From NCBI GenBank assembly GCA_934149465.1, contig CAKPEZ010000001.1:62001-126000 (forward strand): 64,000 nt of DNA. The letters are read 5' to 3'. The DNA comes from an uncultured Bacilli bacterium. Its GTDB lineage: Bacteria; Bacillota_I; Bacilli_A; RF39; UBA660. The notes under the pieces were generated by a model that worked only from the letters and a program-made list of their open reading frames with translations, did not search any database and was not told the origin of the DNA. Below are positions 17,049 to 26,617 of the stretch, one piece after another. The stretch's first letter is position 1. Each line of letters begins with the position of its first letter. The position numbers were made by a program, and so were the translations under genes.

Positions 17049-19115
17049 TTATTTTGAGATAACTTTATAGTTATTTAAGTCTATCTTTTTATCGAAAAGA
17101 TCAAGATTATTCATTCTGTGTGAAACAATTAAAAAGGTTGTATCAGGATAAAAATTCCAAAGCCTTTTTAATATTCTTCTTTCTAAAGAAACATCCATTT
17201 CATTTAATCCTTCATCGATCATTATAATATTTGCTTTTTTCACTAAAAGACGCGCTAATAACACCCTAGCTCTTTGTCCACCAGAAATATTACTACCATT
17301 ATCTTCTAAAACCATATTATATCCAAGAAAGTTGTCTTTAAAAATATCATCTACTTCAGTAATGTAACATATTTTCAAGAAATCCTCCTTAGCTATGTTT
17401 CTGCCAAGTACTATATTATTATATAAAGTATCAGTATAAATAAATTCATTTTGCGATAGATATCCTATATTAAGACGAATATCTGCTTTTGAATAATTAT
17501 TTAAATCTATATTATTTAGATAAATCATTTTAGAAGGAATATCATAATATTTATATATTATTTTTAATATAGTTGATTTCCCTATTCCAGATTTTCCACT
17601 TAATAAGACTTTCTCTCCTTTCTTTATACTTAAATTTAGATTTTTAATAAGAAAATTTTCTTCATCATGAGAAAAAGATAGATTATTAAAATATATATTC
17701 CCCTCAAGATAAAAATTATTTTTAGATACTAATTCCTCACTTTCTATACAAAATAAAGCATTTGCTCTTTTAAAAGATTTAACTGCATAATGATAATCAC
17801 TATCTAAATCAAGAATGTTCTTTATTGGTTCTAAGAAATAATTAAGTAGTGCTTGATAAGTTATTAATTCCCCAACACTAATAACATTCATTCTTGTTAA
17901 GATAACACCATAAGTTAAAATGATTAAACTACTTATTTCATTAAAAAAGTTTTTCCAAAATATCTCCTTATTATTTAAAAAATCATACTTAAGTAAATCA
18001 TTAGAAGAGTTTAAATACTTATCTTTAAAATTTTGGATAATTTCCTCATGAATAAATAAATTCTTAATTGATTCAACGCTGTTAAGATCTTCAACCAACA
18101 AATTATTTATATAAGCACTATTTTCTAAGTTTTTCAAAGTTCCAACTTCTTTTTTCTTTTTAAATATCAGGATAACACCCACATAAAAAAATATAGATAA
18201 TAAACTCACAATAAATAATTTCAAATTTACTGTCATAAGAAAAAACATTCCAATCAGCAAAAAGAATCCATCCAAAAATACTGTAAGAATAAATTTCATA
18301 ATCATATCTTTTATATAGGATAGATCATTTACTTTAGATAGTATTTCTCCTTTTGCTTGTTTATTATAATAAGTATAAGAAAACAATAATATTTTTTGAA
18401 GCATCTTAGTTACTAAAGAAAAATCCATTTTAAAAGCAAATATTATAAGCATTTTATTTCTAAGATAATTAAATAATATTTTTATAAACGAAATTAATAA
18501 AAAGATAAACATAATTATCATTAACATTTTAAATGAAAATTTTTTATAACTATCTAAAATAATCTTAAAATAATAAGAACTAAAGCAAGAAAAAAGTGCA
18601 AAAATGATCGATGAAAATAATATTCCTATAATTATTAATTTATTTTTTCTTAGTACTTCTTCTATAATTTCTTTTAAATAATTTCTTTCTTTTATTCTTG
18701 GTAATTTATTTGTTAAATGAAAAATCATAACATTTCCTGTCCAAATATGATTAAGTTCGTAAGCAGAAATTTTTATTTCTCCTAATGCTGGATCCATAAT
18801 TATAAATTTTTCATTTTTTATTTCATAAAGTACCACAAAATGAAGCATATTATTTCGAACTACTTGTAATAATACTGGCATATTTAATTTTTTAATTTCA
18901 TTAGTATTATCTAATTTATATGATTTATTCACAAGGCCAATGCTAGTAAGATAATTACTTATATTCAAAAAATTAGTTCCATTTTGATCAATTTTTAAAT
19001 ATTCAGTTAAATTATTTAATGGAATATTTCCTCCATAATAACGAATAATCGATAAAACAGAAGCGGCTCCACAATCTTTAGCACTTATTTGTTTTATGAT
19101 TAATTTAGTCTTCAT
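17049..19115 (-). CDS. Bacteriocin ABC exporter with N-terminal C39 peptidase
   Basis: A peptidase-containing ABC transporter (LagD/ComA/NukT type) that cleaves double-glycine leaders and exports the peptide. Of 688 residues, 1-130 are the C39 peptidase with catalytic Cys15 (SAKDCGAAS), His92 (MLHFVVLY) and Asp108 (IIMDPA). Residues 155-430 hold six membrane segments, including GILFSSIIFALFSCF. Residues 455-688 are the ATPase: Walker A GKSGIGKST, signature ISGGQRARV, Walker B ANIIMIDEG and the His loop (VSHR). The SD GAGGAGGTGAT is strong. The two double-glycine peptides follow within 300 bases, so it most likely serves them. Confidence 0.93.
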   Translation of the reverse strand: MKTKLIIKQISAKDCGAASVLSIIRYYGGNIPLNNLTEYLKIDQNGTNFLNISNYLTSIGLVNKSYKLDNTNEIKKLNMPVLLQVVRNNMLHFVVLYEIKNEKFIIMDPALGEIKISAYELNHIWTGNVMIFHLTNKLPRIKERNYLKEIIEEVLRKNKLIIIGILFSSIIFALFSCFSSYYFKIILDSYKKFSFKMLMIIMFIFLLISFIKILFNYLRNKMLIIFAFKMDFSLVTKMLQKILLFSYTYYNKQAKGEILSKVNDLSYIKDMIMKFILTVFLDGFFLLIGMFFLMTVNLKLFIVSLLSIFFYVGVILIFKKKKEVGTLKNLENSAYINNLLVEDLNSVESIKNLFIHEEIIQNFKDKYLNSSNDLLKYDFLNNKEIFWKNFFNEISSLIILTYGVILTRMNVISVGELITYQALLNYFLEPIKNILDLDSDYHYAVKSFKRANALFCIESEELVSKNNFYLEGNIYFNNLSFSHDEENFLIKNLNLSIKKGEKVLLSGKSGIGKSTILKIIYKYYDIPSKMIYLNNIDLNNYSKADIRLNIGYLSQNEFIYTDTLYNNIVLGRNIAKEDFLKICYITEVDDIFKDNFLGYNMVLEDNGSNISGGQRARVLLARLLVKKANIIMIDEGLNEMDVSLERRILKRLWNFYPDTTFLIVSHRMNNLDLFDKKIDLNNYKVISK

Positions 19116-19171
19116 ATTATCACCTCCTCATTATAATTATTATAAATAAGAAAGTAAATTCCTTTTTATCC

Positions 19172-19206
19172 ATAAAAAAAAATTAACTTTTTTAAGTTAA
19201 TTTTTA
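19172..19206 (-). terminator. Terminator after asnS
   Basis: AATTAACTT/AAGTTAATT stem with nine T on the minus strand, overlapping the asnS stop. Confidence 0.85.
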
Positions 19207-20583
19207 AAATTCACAATTACCAGGAGTTCTTGGATAAGGAATAACATCTCTAATATTTTCAACTCCAGTAATATAAATAAGTAATCTTTCAAATCCCATT
19301 CCAAATCCAGAATGAACACATCCACCAAACTTTCTTAAGTTTAAATACCATTCTAAAGAAGATTTATCCATTCCAAGTTCATCCATTCTCTTAACAAGCT
19401 TATCATAATCTTCTTCTCTTTGAGATCCGCCCATTAATTCTCCGGCACCAGGAACTTCTAGATCAACAGCCGCTACTGTTTTACCATCTGGATTTAACTT
19501 CATATAGAAAGCCTTTATATCTTTAGGCCAATCTGTTACAAAAACAGGACCATTAAAATATTCAGTAATATATTTTTCATGTTCTTTAGAAATATCTTCG
19601 CCTTGTTTTGGTTCAAATTCCCATTTTACAGGAGCTTTTTGTAATATTTCAATAACATCATGATGAGAAATTCTTGTAAATTTAGAATTAATTAATTTAG
19701 TTAATTTATCTATTAAGCCTTTCTCTACAAACTCATCAAAAAATTTCATTTCAAAAGGACAATTATCTAGTACATACTTAACTACATATTTAAGCATCTC
19801 TTCCATAATATCCATATCCCCAGCTAAATCACAAAATGCTATTTCTGGTTCTATCATCCAGAATTCATTTGCATGAGTTTTAGTATTAGAATTCTCTGCT
19901 CTAAAAGTAGGACCAAAAGTATAAGTTTTCTTATAAGCTAAAGCAAATGTTTCAGCTTGCAATTGACCTGATACAGTAAGAGAAGCTTTTTTTCCAAAGA
20001 AATCTTTATCATATGACACTTTACCACTATCAGCAACTCTATCTAAATCCAAAGTAGTAACTTGAAACATCTCACCTGCTCCTTCACAATCAGAAGCAGT
20101 AATAAGAGGAGCATGAAAATAAACGTAGTTATGTTCTTGAAAATACTTATGAATAGCATAAGCAGCAACACTTCTTACTCTAAATACTGCTTGGAATAAA
20201 TTTGTTCTAGGTCTTAAATATCCTTGTTCTCTTAAAAATTCTCTTGTATGTCTTTTTGGCTGAATAGGATACTCATCAGGACAATCTCCAAGCAAAGTAA
20301 TATCTGATACTTTTATTTCATAATCTTGACCACTTCCTGAAGAACGAACTAAAGCACCTTTTACCATAATGCTAGAACCAATCTTAATCTTTTGAATTGC
20401 TTCAAAAGAAGATAATGAATTATCATAAACAAGTTGTACATGCTTAAAACAAGTTCCATCTGAAAAGTCAATAAATCCAAATTCTTTTTGTTTACGATGA
20501 TTTCTAACCCATCCTTCTAAAATAACTTCTTTATCTAGATATTTTTCACTATCTAATAATAAATCTTTTAAATCTAATTTCAT
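19204..20583 (-). CDS. asnS: Asparaginyl-tRNA synthetase
   Basis: Class IIb synthetase charging tRNA-Asn. Start set at ATG 20583, with AAAGGAGAT 6 bases upstream; the upstream TTG is inside the SD. The 459-residue protein has an N-terminal OB-fold anticodon-binding domain (VILEGWVRNHRKQKEFGFIDFSDG), motif 1 around YFQEHNYVYFHAPLITASDCEGAGEMF, motif 2 FRAENSNTKTHANEFWMIEPE and motif 3 HSGFGMGFERLLIYITG. The TSGQLQAE-type loop (TVSGQLQAETFALA) is the AsnRS form. It is controlled by a T-box leader at 20584-20832. Confidence 0.97.
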   Translation of the reverse strand: MKLDLKDLLLDSEKYLDKEVILEGWVRNHRKQKEFGFIDFSDGTCFKHVQLVYDNSLSSFEAIQKIKIGSSIMVKGALVRSSGSGQDYEIKVSDITLLGDCPDEYPIQPKRHTREFLREQGYLRPRTNLFQAVFRVRSVAAYAIHKYFQEHNYVYFHAPLITASDCEGAGEMFQVTTLDLDRVADSGKVSYDKDFFGKKASLTVSGQLQAETFALAYKKTYTFGPTFRAENSNTKTHANEFWMIEPEIAFCDLAGDMDIMEEMLKYVVKYVLDNCPFEMKFFDEFVEKGLIDKLTKLINSKFTRISHHDVIEILQKAPVKWEFEPKQGEDISKEHEKYITEYFNGPVFVTDWPKDIKAFYMKLNPDGKTVAAVDLEVPGAGELMGGSQREEDYDKLVKRMDELGMDKSSLEWYLNLRKFGGCVHSGFGMGFERLLIYITGVENIRDVIPYPRTPGNCEF

Positions 20584-20832
20584 ATTTTGATCTCCTTTCA
20601 AACAAAAAAACAGTCTTAAGTCCCTATTTTAAGGACGTAAAACTGTTACCGTGGTACCACCTTATTTTTTTCTCATTTTAATAACGGTTCATAACCGACT
20701 TATCCTACTAATAAATATTTTCAGATAAATACTCGGTGGTGTTATTCTTAAAAAGTCTTTTTAATTAGCTTCCACCATCCTAATCTCGCTATATAAGTAC
20801 TTCTTAATACTTCTCCACTTCTTCGTTTTGTT
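20584..20832 (-). promoter_or_regulatory. T-box riboswitch leader of asnS (Asn specifier AAC)
   Basis: The minus-strand leader contains the T-box core AAGGTGGTACCACGG (20649-20663), then a terminator (AACAGT ... GTCC / GGAC ... ACTGTT, seven T at 20604-20610). Upstream is a full-length Stem I with the distal GGATGGTGG element and GAATAACACC, where AAC is the asparagine specifier. Uncharged tRNA-Asn should stabilise the antiterminator. The length from predicted start to T-box is about 180 bases. Confidence 0.93.
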
Positions 20833-20838
20833 GTATAA

Positions 20839-20867
20839 ATTATATATTATATTTTTTCTATTGTCAA
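20839..20867 (-). promoter_or_regulatory. Consensus promoter of asnS
   Basis: Perfect -35 TTGACA, 17-base spacer and perfect -10 TATAAT on the minus strand. Confidence 0.9.
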
Positions 20868-20914
20868 TATTTTTTTACTTTGGTTCTAAGAGCATTCTAC
20901 TAAGCCATTATTAT

Positions 20915-21124
20915 TTATATTCTTTTACAAACAATAACGCACATTGCTGGATTAAATTCAGGTATTTTCTTTGAAAACCATTTTCTTTTAATAACTAAAT
21001 TATTATTTGATAATTCGTTTTCAAACGTATCCCAATTGACAATATTGCAAGATGTAGCAACCACATCTATTTTTGAGCCATTGTTAACCACATAAATAAC
21101 ATCTAATGTAAAATAAAAATGTTG
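20915..21124 (-). pseudogene. Remnant of a protein-coding gene (C-terminal fragment)
   Basis: An open frame of 69 codons with a plausible protein end (VVNNGSKIDVVATSCNIVNW ... IPEFNPAMCVIVCKRI) but no ATG near its beginning, a stop just upstream at 21125-21127, and no SD. The only in-frame candidate start is a GTG at 21091 without an SD. Its tail looks like the C-terminus of an enzyme such as a small methyltransferase, but I cannot name the family. Likely a truncated gene left between asnS and the peptidase gene. Confidence 0.4.
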
Positions 21125-21147
21125 TTAAAGCTTCAAACTATTACACT

Positions 21148-21846
21148 TTATATTTCTATTTTTTCTTTTTTACCATTTTCAAAAATATAATATGGTAATT
21201 CTCCTATTACTTTTACATTTTTACCATCAAAGAAAATAGTATCTTCTTCTGGAATTGCTATTACCTTTTCATTATTAGTAGTATACTCAGTAATAAAATT
21301 AGTATATTTATCAGTTAATGTTTTATTTTCTTCTTTAGAAAGTTTTGAGCTATAGTTAGTATAATGAACAAATACAGAAATATTATTTAAGTAATTAAAT
21401 CCTTTTGTATCAGTTAAATTAATTTCATTTTTATCCATTACTCTTATAATATCTATACTTTTTCCAAAGATAACTGCTCCGGCAGAACTACCATATACTA
21501 TTCCTCTGTTTAATATGTATTTTTTTAGTTTATCGTAATTTTTTGTTGTCTTAATACCATTTAATAATTTATAAGTATTTCCTCCACCAATATATATTAA
21601 CGAATAGTCATCTAAATTCTTTTTTTCTAATTCCTCAAATGATCTTACCATTTCTATGCTAGGAATATCTATGCTCGATATTTCTCCTTTAATCCACTCA
21701 TAACAACTATCATATGGATGAGCTTCTTCATCCATAGCTAATGGTATATATAATACCGGCTTGCTATGATTAATTATTTTGTTTATCTCTTTATATGTTA
21801 ATAACGTTTGTTTACCACAACCGCCACCGTTTAAAAACAATTTCAT
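21148..21846 (-). CDS. Peptidase E-like (S51 family) serine peptidase
   Basis: Start at ATG 21846, with TTGGAGGAAAAA upstream. The 232-residue protein has the S51/class I glutamine-amidotransferase-like fold: MKLFLNGGGCGKQTLL, then LIYIGGGNTYKLL (about 87-99) and the nucleophile elbow IVYGSSAGAVIFG (about 117-129) with Ser in GSSAGA. Dipeptidase E homologues cleave Asp-X dipeptides; other members degrade cyanophycin. Substrate specificity is not clear here. It is monocistronic, with a -10 (TATAAT) at 21889-21894, next to a gene remnant, so the locus may be an accessory insertion. Confidence 0.8.
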   Translation of the reverse strand: MKLFLNGGGCGKQTLLTYKEINKIINHSKPVLYIPLAMDEEAHPYDSCYEWIKGEISSIDIPSIEMVRSFEELEKKNLDDYSLIYIGGGNTYKLLNGIKTTKNYDKLKKYILNRGIVYGSSAGAVIFGKSIDIIRVMDKNEINLTDTKGFNYLNNISVFVHYTNYSSKLSKEENKTLTDKYTNFITEYTTNNEKVIAIPEEDTIFFDGKNVKVIGELPYYIFENGKKEKIEI

Positions 21847-21894
21847 TTTTTCCTCCAAATTACTTTTTTAATTATTACTTCTATATGCATTATA

Positions 21895-22189
21895 CCATAA
21901 AAATTTCTATTTGTTTTAAGCAAAAAAACTAGAACTACCATAAGTATTTTATAGTTGGAAATTTATTTATTCCTATAATAAATAATAATTATTATATTGT
22001 ATATAAATTTCATCATCGGCGACTTATTATAAAAATAATTCATAAACTTATAAAGTCTAGAATTTATAGAAATAATAAAAAACAATATTCAATAATTACA
22101 TTATAACTATATCATATTGCTTTTAATTTTTCATAAATTTTGTTTCACATCATTTACAATTATACACAGATTCAAAATACTAATTTTGC
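21895..22189. other. Intergenic region with no recognised gene
   Basis: About 295 bases (about 340 counting to the peptidase start) of very AT-rich sequence between the ABC transporter stop and the promoter of the peptidase gene. Several partial inverted repeats are present but none with a T-run. Any open frame here is a shadow of the transporter end. Confidence 0.5.
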
Positions 22190-24490
22190 TTACTCAGTTC
22201 TAAGAGCATCTACTGGATCTTTATGGCTTGCCATAATAGCAGGTATCATTCCACCTATCATTGTAAGAAGAATACTTACCAAAAGAAGGATTAAAGCATG
22301 CCAAACAGATAATTGTGCTACATTCTTTAAATTAGTTAGATTATATAAAATCATATTAGCCGGAATAATTAATATTCTTGCAATTAAAAGTCCAAGAAGT
22401 CCACTACAAATTCCAATTATAAAAGTCTCCGCATTAAATACTCTAGTAACGTCTTTCTTTCTAGCACCAAGAGATCTTAAAATACCAATTTCTTTAGTTC
22501 TTTCTAAGACAGATATATAAGTAATAATTCCAATCATAATTGAACTAACTACTAAAGAAATTCCTGAAAAAGTAATTAGTACAATCGTAATTGCGTCCAT
22601 AATATTAGAAGATAAAGAAGACATTGTACTAGCCATATCTGTATATATTACTTTATCATCATCATTTTTATCAGCATTATATTTATCTAAATATTCTAAC
22701 ACTTTATCTTTAGTTTCAAAATTCTTAGGATAAATACTAAGCATTATTGGTGTTTTACTTCCTCCTAAATAGCTTAAAACACTTTCCTTAGTTGATTCAT
22801 CTGTAAATTTTTGCCCAGTTAATACATTATAATCACTATCTTTTTGCATAAGAGCAATCTTACTTTCTGAGTTTATTTCTATATAATCATTCATTAATTT
22901 TTCATTATATAAAATTCCCCCAGTAACATTAATTCCTCTAGCTTTAGAAATAGAATTTATAATAGTATCAAACATACTTCCATCTTTTGAGCGTACTATT
23001 CCAACTATTTTTAAAGTAGTTCCTTTATTATAAGCATCTTCTAAAGAAATATCCCCATTATAATAATCATCATTATTAATAAGTTTAATCTCTTTATTAA
23101 GTAAATCTTCAAAAGGTATTTCTTCTAAAGAAGAATCAATTCCTAAAATATCAAGCAAAGACTTTTCTACTCTATTTTTTTCATCTACTACTAACACTAA
23201 ATCAGTTTTTTCACTAGGATAAGATCCCATAAGTAAGTCATATCCTTCTCTTAAAAAATCATTATCATCATTCAAACTAGTAGGAAGAGAATTAAAGTTT
23301 AATTCATTACCAGTAGTTTTCTTATATTCATCATTATTTTTATAAATTAAATTAAAATTAGTTAACCTTATATAAGATATCCCAAGAATATCATTAGAAT
23401 CAATTTTCTCTACATAAGAAGTATAATCATCAGTAATTATATTAGAGTGAATCTTAGTAGAAGCTTTACTATCATAAGGATATATCTTTTTACTAGAAGG
23501 ATATTTTCCCTCTTTAGAATAAAATTCATTTTGGATATTCATCATCGTATCACTATCTACTTCCATAGCTTCTCTTGTTACAAAGATAGGAAAATTAGAT
23601 AAAGTATCAGACTCAAATTTATATATCTGAATATCAAATCCATTAGATAAGGCTAAAATAAGTGCTATTCCAATTATTCCAATTGATGATGCGAATGCTG
23701 TTAATATTGTTCTTCCCTTCTTAGTTTTAATATTATTAAAAGAAAGTTTTAAAGCAGTAAAAAAGCTCATTGCTGTCTTTTTTATATTGTACTTTCTTTT
23801 AGTATCTTCTTTCTTAATTGGATTAGAATCACTAATAACGCTTCCATCTTTAAATTCAATAATTCTACTTGCGTACTTTTTAGCGAGTTCTGGATTATGA
23901 GTAACCATAATAACAAGTTTATTTTTAGAAATTTCTTTAATAAGCTCCATAATTTGGATACTAGTATTAGTATCAAGAGCCCCTGTTGGTTCATCTGCTA
24001 AGATAATATCTGGATCATTAGATAAAGCTCTTGCAATTGCAACTCTTTGCATCTGTCCACCAGATAATTGTGTAGGCTTTTTATAAGCATGTTCTTTTAA
24101 GCCAACTTTATCAAGTAATTCCAAAGCTTTCTTTTTTCTTTTAGAAGCACTTACTCCACTTAAAGTCATTCCTAAAGAAGTATTTTCAAGAACTGAAATA
24201 TGACTAATTAAATTATAATTTTGAAAAATAAACCCAACACAATTATTTCGGTAAAAATCCCAATCATCATCTTTAAAACTCTTAGTTGATTTATCATTAA
24301 TAATTAGATCCCCAGAATCATAATTATCAAGCCCACCTATTACATTTAAAAGAGTAGTCTTCCCACTACCAGAAGGACCTAGTATTGCAACAAACTCACT
24401 TTTTCTAAATTCTAAATTTACATTTTTTAGAGCATCTTGTTTAAAAGAAGCAGTTTTGTAACTCTTACATATATCTATTAATTTTAGCAT
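22190..24490 (-). CDS. MacB-type ABC transporter, ATPase fused to FtsX-like permease
   Basis: The 766-residue protein has an N-terminal ATPase (1-225): Walker A GPSGSGKTTL, Q-loop FIFQNYNLI, signature LSGGQMQR and Walker B IILADEPTGALD. One membrane segment follows near 255-280 (AFASSIGIIGIALILALSNG), then a large extracellular domain (about 285-620) and three C-terminal membrane segments (about 640-755, FSGISLVVSSIMIGIITYI, RILIIPANMILYNL, ALILLLVSILLTMIGG). MacB/LolCDE-type machines act as mechanotransducers, exporting peptides or lipoproteins, or giving antibiotic resistance. No partner gene is adjacent, so the cargo is unknown. -10 (TATAAT) upstream. Confidence 0.9.
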   Translation of the reverse strand: MLKLIDICKSYKTASFKQDALKNVNLEFRKSEFVAILGPSGSGKTTLLNVIGGLDNYDSGDLIINDKSTKSFKDDDWDFYRNNCVGFIFQNYNLISHISVLENTSLGMTLSGVSASKRKKKALELLDKVGLKEHAYKKPTQLSGGQMQRVAIARALSNDPDIILADEPTGALDTNTSIQIMELIKEISKNKLVIMVTHNPELAKKYASRIIEFKDGSVISDSNPIKKEDTKRKYNIKKTAMSFFTALKLSFNNIKTKKGRTILTAFASSIGIIGIALILALSNGFDIQIYKFESDTLSNFPIFVTREAMEVDSDTMMNIQNEFYSKEGKYPSSKKIYPYDSKASTKIHSNIITDDYTSYVEKIDSNDILGISYIRLTNFNLIYKNNDEYKKTTGNELNFNSLPTSLNDDNDFLREGYDLLMGSYPSEKTDLVLVVDEKNRVEKSLLDILGIDSSLEEIPFEDLLNKEIKLINNDDYYNGDISLEDAYNKGTTLKIVGIVRSKDGSMFDTIINSISKARGINVTGGILYNEKLMNDYIEINSESKIALMQKDSDYNVLTGQKFTDESTKESVLSYLGGSKTPIMLSIYPKNFETKDKVLEYLDKYNADKNDDDKVIYTDMASTMSSLSSNIMDAITIVLITFSGISLVVSSIMIGIITYISVLERTKEIGILRSLGARKKDVTRVFNAETFIIGICSGLLGLLIARILIIPANMILYNLTNLKNVAQLSVWHALILLLVSILLTMIGGMIPAIMASHKDPVDALRTE

Positions 24491-24541
24491 TTTTTTATAT
24501 CATTCCTTTCATTAATCAAAGTATAAATATTATACTATCAT

Positions 24542-24577
24542 AAAAGAAAAATAGTAAAGTATATTTCTATACTTTAC
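24542..24577 (-). terminator. Terminator of the yqfC-yqfD operon
   Basis: A perfect 10-bp stem GTAAAGTATA/TATACTTTAC with a GAAA tetraloop on the minus strand, followed by TATTTTTCTTTT. The 3' arm also provides a TTTACT that may serve as -35 of the ABC transporter. Confidence 0.8.
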
Positions 24578-24588
24578 AAAATTTCCCA

Positions 24589-25431
24589 TTATTCACTTAA
24601 TAGTTTACTAAGTCCTACTACATTAAATCCTTTCTTTAAAATAAAGTTAATTGTATTATCGAGTTCATTAACGTTAGAATCATTTAAAGAAATTAAGATG
24701 ATATTTCCATTAGCTAAGTTATTCTTAACGCTAACATATAATCCTTCTTTTATTTCTTCCTTTCTAATTGTATTCATTTTTTTCTTACTACAAAGCTCTA
24801 AAGTATTAGGATTATCTTTACTAGAATAGCAATATTTAGCTTTTCTTTTAGTAACTCTTTCTATTATGTTATTTCCTATTTCTAAGCCTTCTAGAGTATA
24901 ATTACCATCTTCACCATAGTTATATATTTCATTATTCTTAGATATTTTATATACTTTACTAATATTCTCATTCATATACTTATAATTTATAAAAAAGTTA
25001 AGCGTAATATTATATTTTTTCCCAATTAGCGCTACACTTTCTAATAAATTATCATCTTTTAAAAGAAAGACTACACTAACGTTATTAGTAAGTTTATTCC
25101 CATTTATTACGTATTTATCATAATTATTTTCTAGAATATCTTTATTACAAGATATTTCATATTCTAAGTAATTTTCACTATACATCCCAATTTTCTTCAT
25201 ATTATTATAAGATTTATTTATATCTATTACTCTTTCACATATTCCTGGAATAATAGTATCATTTTCAATAACTGCATTTAAAGAAGATATCTTTTTAGTT
25301 TCTTTTATTTCCTCTAATTTTATCATAATTGGATCTTTTTCTTTAATCACTGTAATAACTTTTTCTGAATAAAAGAAACTAAACCCAATCAAGGTAAATA
25401 AGCCAATTCCCTTTAATATATTTTTATACAT
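24589..25431 (-). CDS. Membrane-anchored degenerate polysaccharide deacetylase-like protein
   Basis: A 280-residue protein with one N-terminal membrane segment (8-22, GIGLFTLIGFSFFYS). The C-terminal half follows the NodB-like order (NVSVVFLLKDDNLLESVALIGKKYNITLNFFINYKYMNENI ... NIILISLNDSNVNELDNTINFILKKGFNVVGLSKLLSE), the last part being the usual deacetylase ending. The TFDDG and HxxxH metal motifs are absent: LLKDD and IYNYGEDG stand in their place. It is therefore probably not an active deacetylase. It lies 4 bases after yqfD, so it likely belongs to the same membrane-related operon. Fold assignment is tentative. Confidence 0.5.
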   Translation of the reverse strand: MYKNILKGIGLFTLIGFSFFYSEKVITVIKEKDPIMIKLEEIKETKKISSLNAVIENDTIIPGICERVIDINKSYNNMKKIGMYSENYLEYEISCNKDILENNYDKYVINGNKLTNNVSVVFLLKDDNLLESVALIGKKYNITLNFFINYKYMNENISKVYKISKNNEIYNYGEDGNYTLEGLEIGNNIIERVTKRKAKYCYSSKDNPNTLELCSKKKMNTIRKEEIKEGLYVSVKNNLANGNIILISLNDSNVNELDNTINFILKKGFNVVGLSKLLSE

Positions 25432-25435
25432 AAGT

Positions 25436-26617
25436 TTATCCTCCTTTCTCTTCTAAAGAAATAACTTCTTCACTTCCAATTTGCTCTATAACACTATAAA
25501 ATACTTCTACCATAACTCCATTATCTAAAAGATCAGTCATAATAATTTTTTCTGATTTTATAGTAGATGCTTTATCTATCTTTTTTAAAAGTTTATCTTT
25601 TGCTAAAGCTATTGCTTTTTCTATTGCTTCTTCTTTAGTATATGCTTCATCTATTACCTTCATTTCATATTGTTTTTCTAAAGTAAGATTAATTGGAAGT
25701 AGATAATTACTTAAAATAATTTTATTATCTGTACTATAAGAATTATATTTATGATAATCAAATAATGATATTCTTTTATTAAGAAAGTTAATAACATATA
25801 TTTTTTTAGCTTTTCCTGTATAGCTTTCTTCTTTATAGATATATGGATAACTAGCTTTTACTTTATACCATACTTCAGCATATACTTTTCCTATAGCATT
25901 AGTTAATGAAGAAGTGCCATCTGGAAGAAGAATATTCCCGCTAATAATAACATCTCCCTTAGTAACATAATCTAAGTTTTTCTTAATTATTTCACCATGA
26001 CTAGCATCTATATCAAGAATTATCCCCGATTTACTTGCGACTATATTTTGATATTGCTTTTCCTCGTTTACATCTTTTTTCTTTCTTATTTGAATATTAA
26101 CTATATATTTATTTCCAACATTTTTAATCTCAAGCCATTCTAAATCATCTTTATTCTCTTCTAATATTTCATTTATTATATTTTTTAATTCATGATAGTC
26201 TTTTTTAAACTGATATTTATATATACCATGATTTTTTAATTCACTTGCTACTAAAGATTTTATTTTACTATTACTAGTAATAATCTCTATATCAAAGATA
26301 ATCTTTGATAAAAAGAAAGATAAGCAAGTTCCTATTACTAAGAAAATAAATAAAATATAGTTTTTCTTAATATATTCGTATATCCTTAAAATTCCATAAT
26401 TTTTATAAATGCTTACTTCATAGGTTGATTTATAATTAATTAAATCAAGATAATCTTTATAATAAAGTTTAATATAAGCTTCTTTTCTACTAATGATATC
26501 AACGTCAAAAAGGTGAATATTTTTCTTATAAAGAGTAGCAATATAATAAGAAACATTTCTTCCTAAAATCCTTACTTTAACAATTTTTTCTACCTTACGA
26601 AGAAAAGTATTTCTCAT
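25436..26617 (-). CDS. yqfD: YqfD-family (sporulation stage IV-type) membrane protein
   Basis: The 393-residue protein has an N-terminal soluble part (1-85; KVRILGRNVSYYIATLYKKNIHLFDV), one membrane segment (87-108) and a long extracytoplasmic region with DLEWLEIKNVGNKYIVNIQIRKK, ASKSGIILDIDASHGEIIKKNLDYVTKGDVIISG and GKVYAEVWYKV, the conserved parts of YqfD. In endospore formers yqfC-yqfD are mother-cell genes of unknown biochemical role. It overlaps yqfC by 4 bases. Whether this organism makes spores cannot be told from the window. Confidence 0.85.
   Translation of the reverse strand: MRNTFLRKVEKIVKVRILGRNVSYYIATLYKKNIHLFDVDIISRKEAYIKLYYKDYLDLINYKSTYEVSIYKNYGILRIYEYIKKNYILFIFLVIGTCLSFFLSKIIFDIEIITSNSKIKSLVASELKNHGIYKYQFKKDYHELKNIINEILEENKDDLEWLEIKNVGNKYIVNIQIRKKKDVNEEKQYQNIVASKSGIILDIDASHGEIIKKNLDYVTKGDVIISGNILLPDGTSSLTNAIGKVYAEVWYKVKASYPYIYKEESYTGKAKKIYVINFLNKRISLFDYHKYNSYSTDNKIILSNYLLPINLTLEKQYEMKVIDEAYTKEEAIEKAIALAKDKLLKKIDKASTIKSEKIIMTDLLDNGVMVEVFYSVIEQIGSEEVISLEEKGG

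Noticed and set aside
22140..22520. Rightward frame over the ABC transporter end
   Set aside because: Mirror of the permease coding sequence; basic, alternating residues with no start signal.
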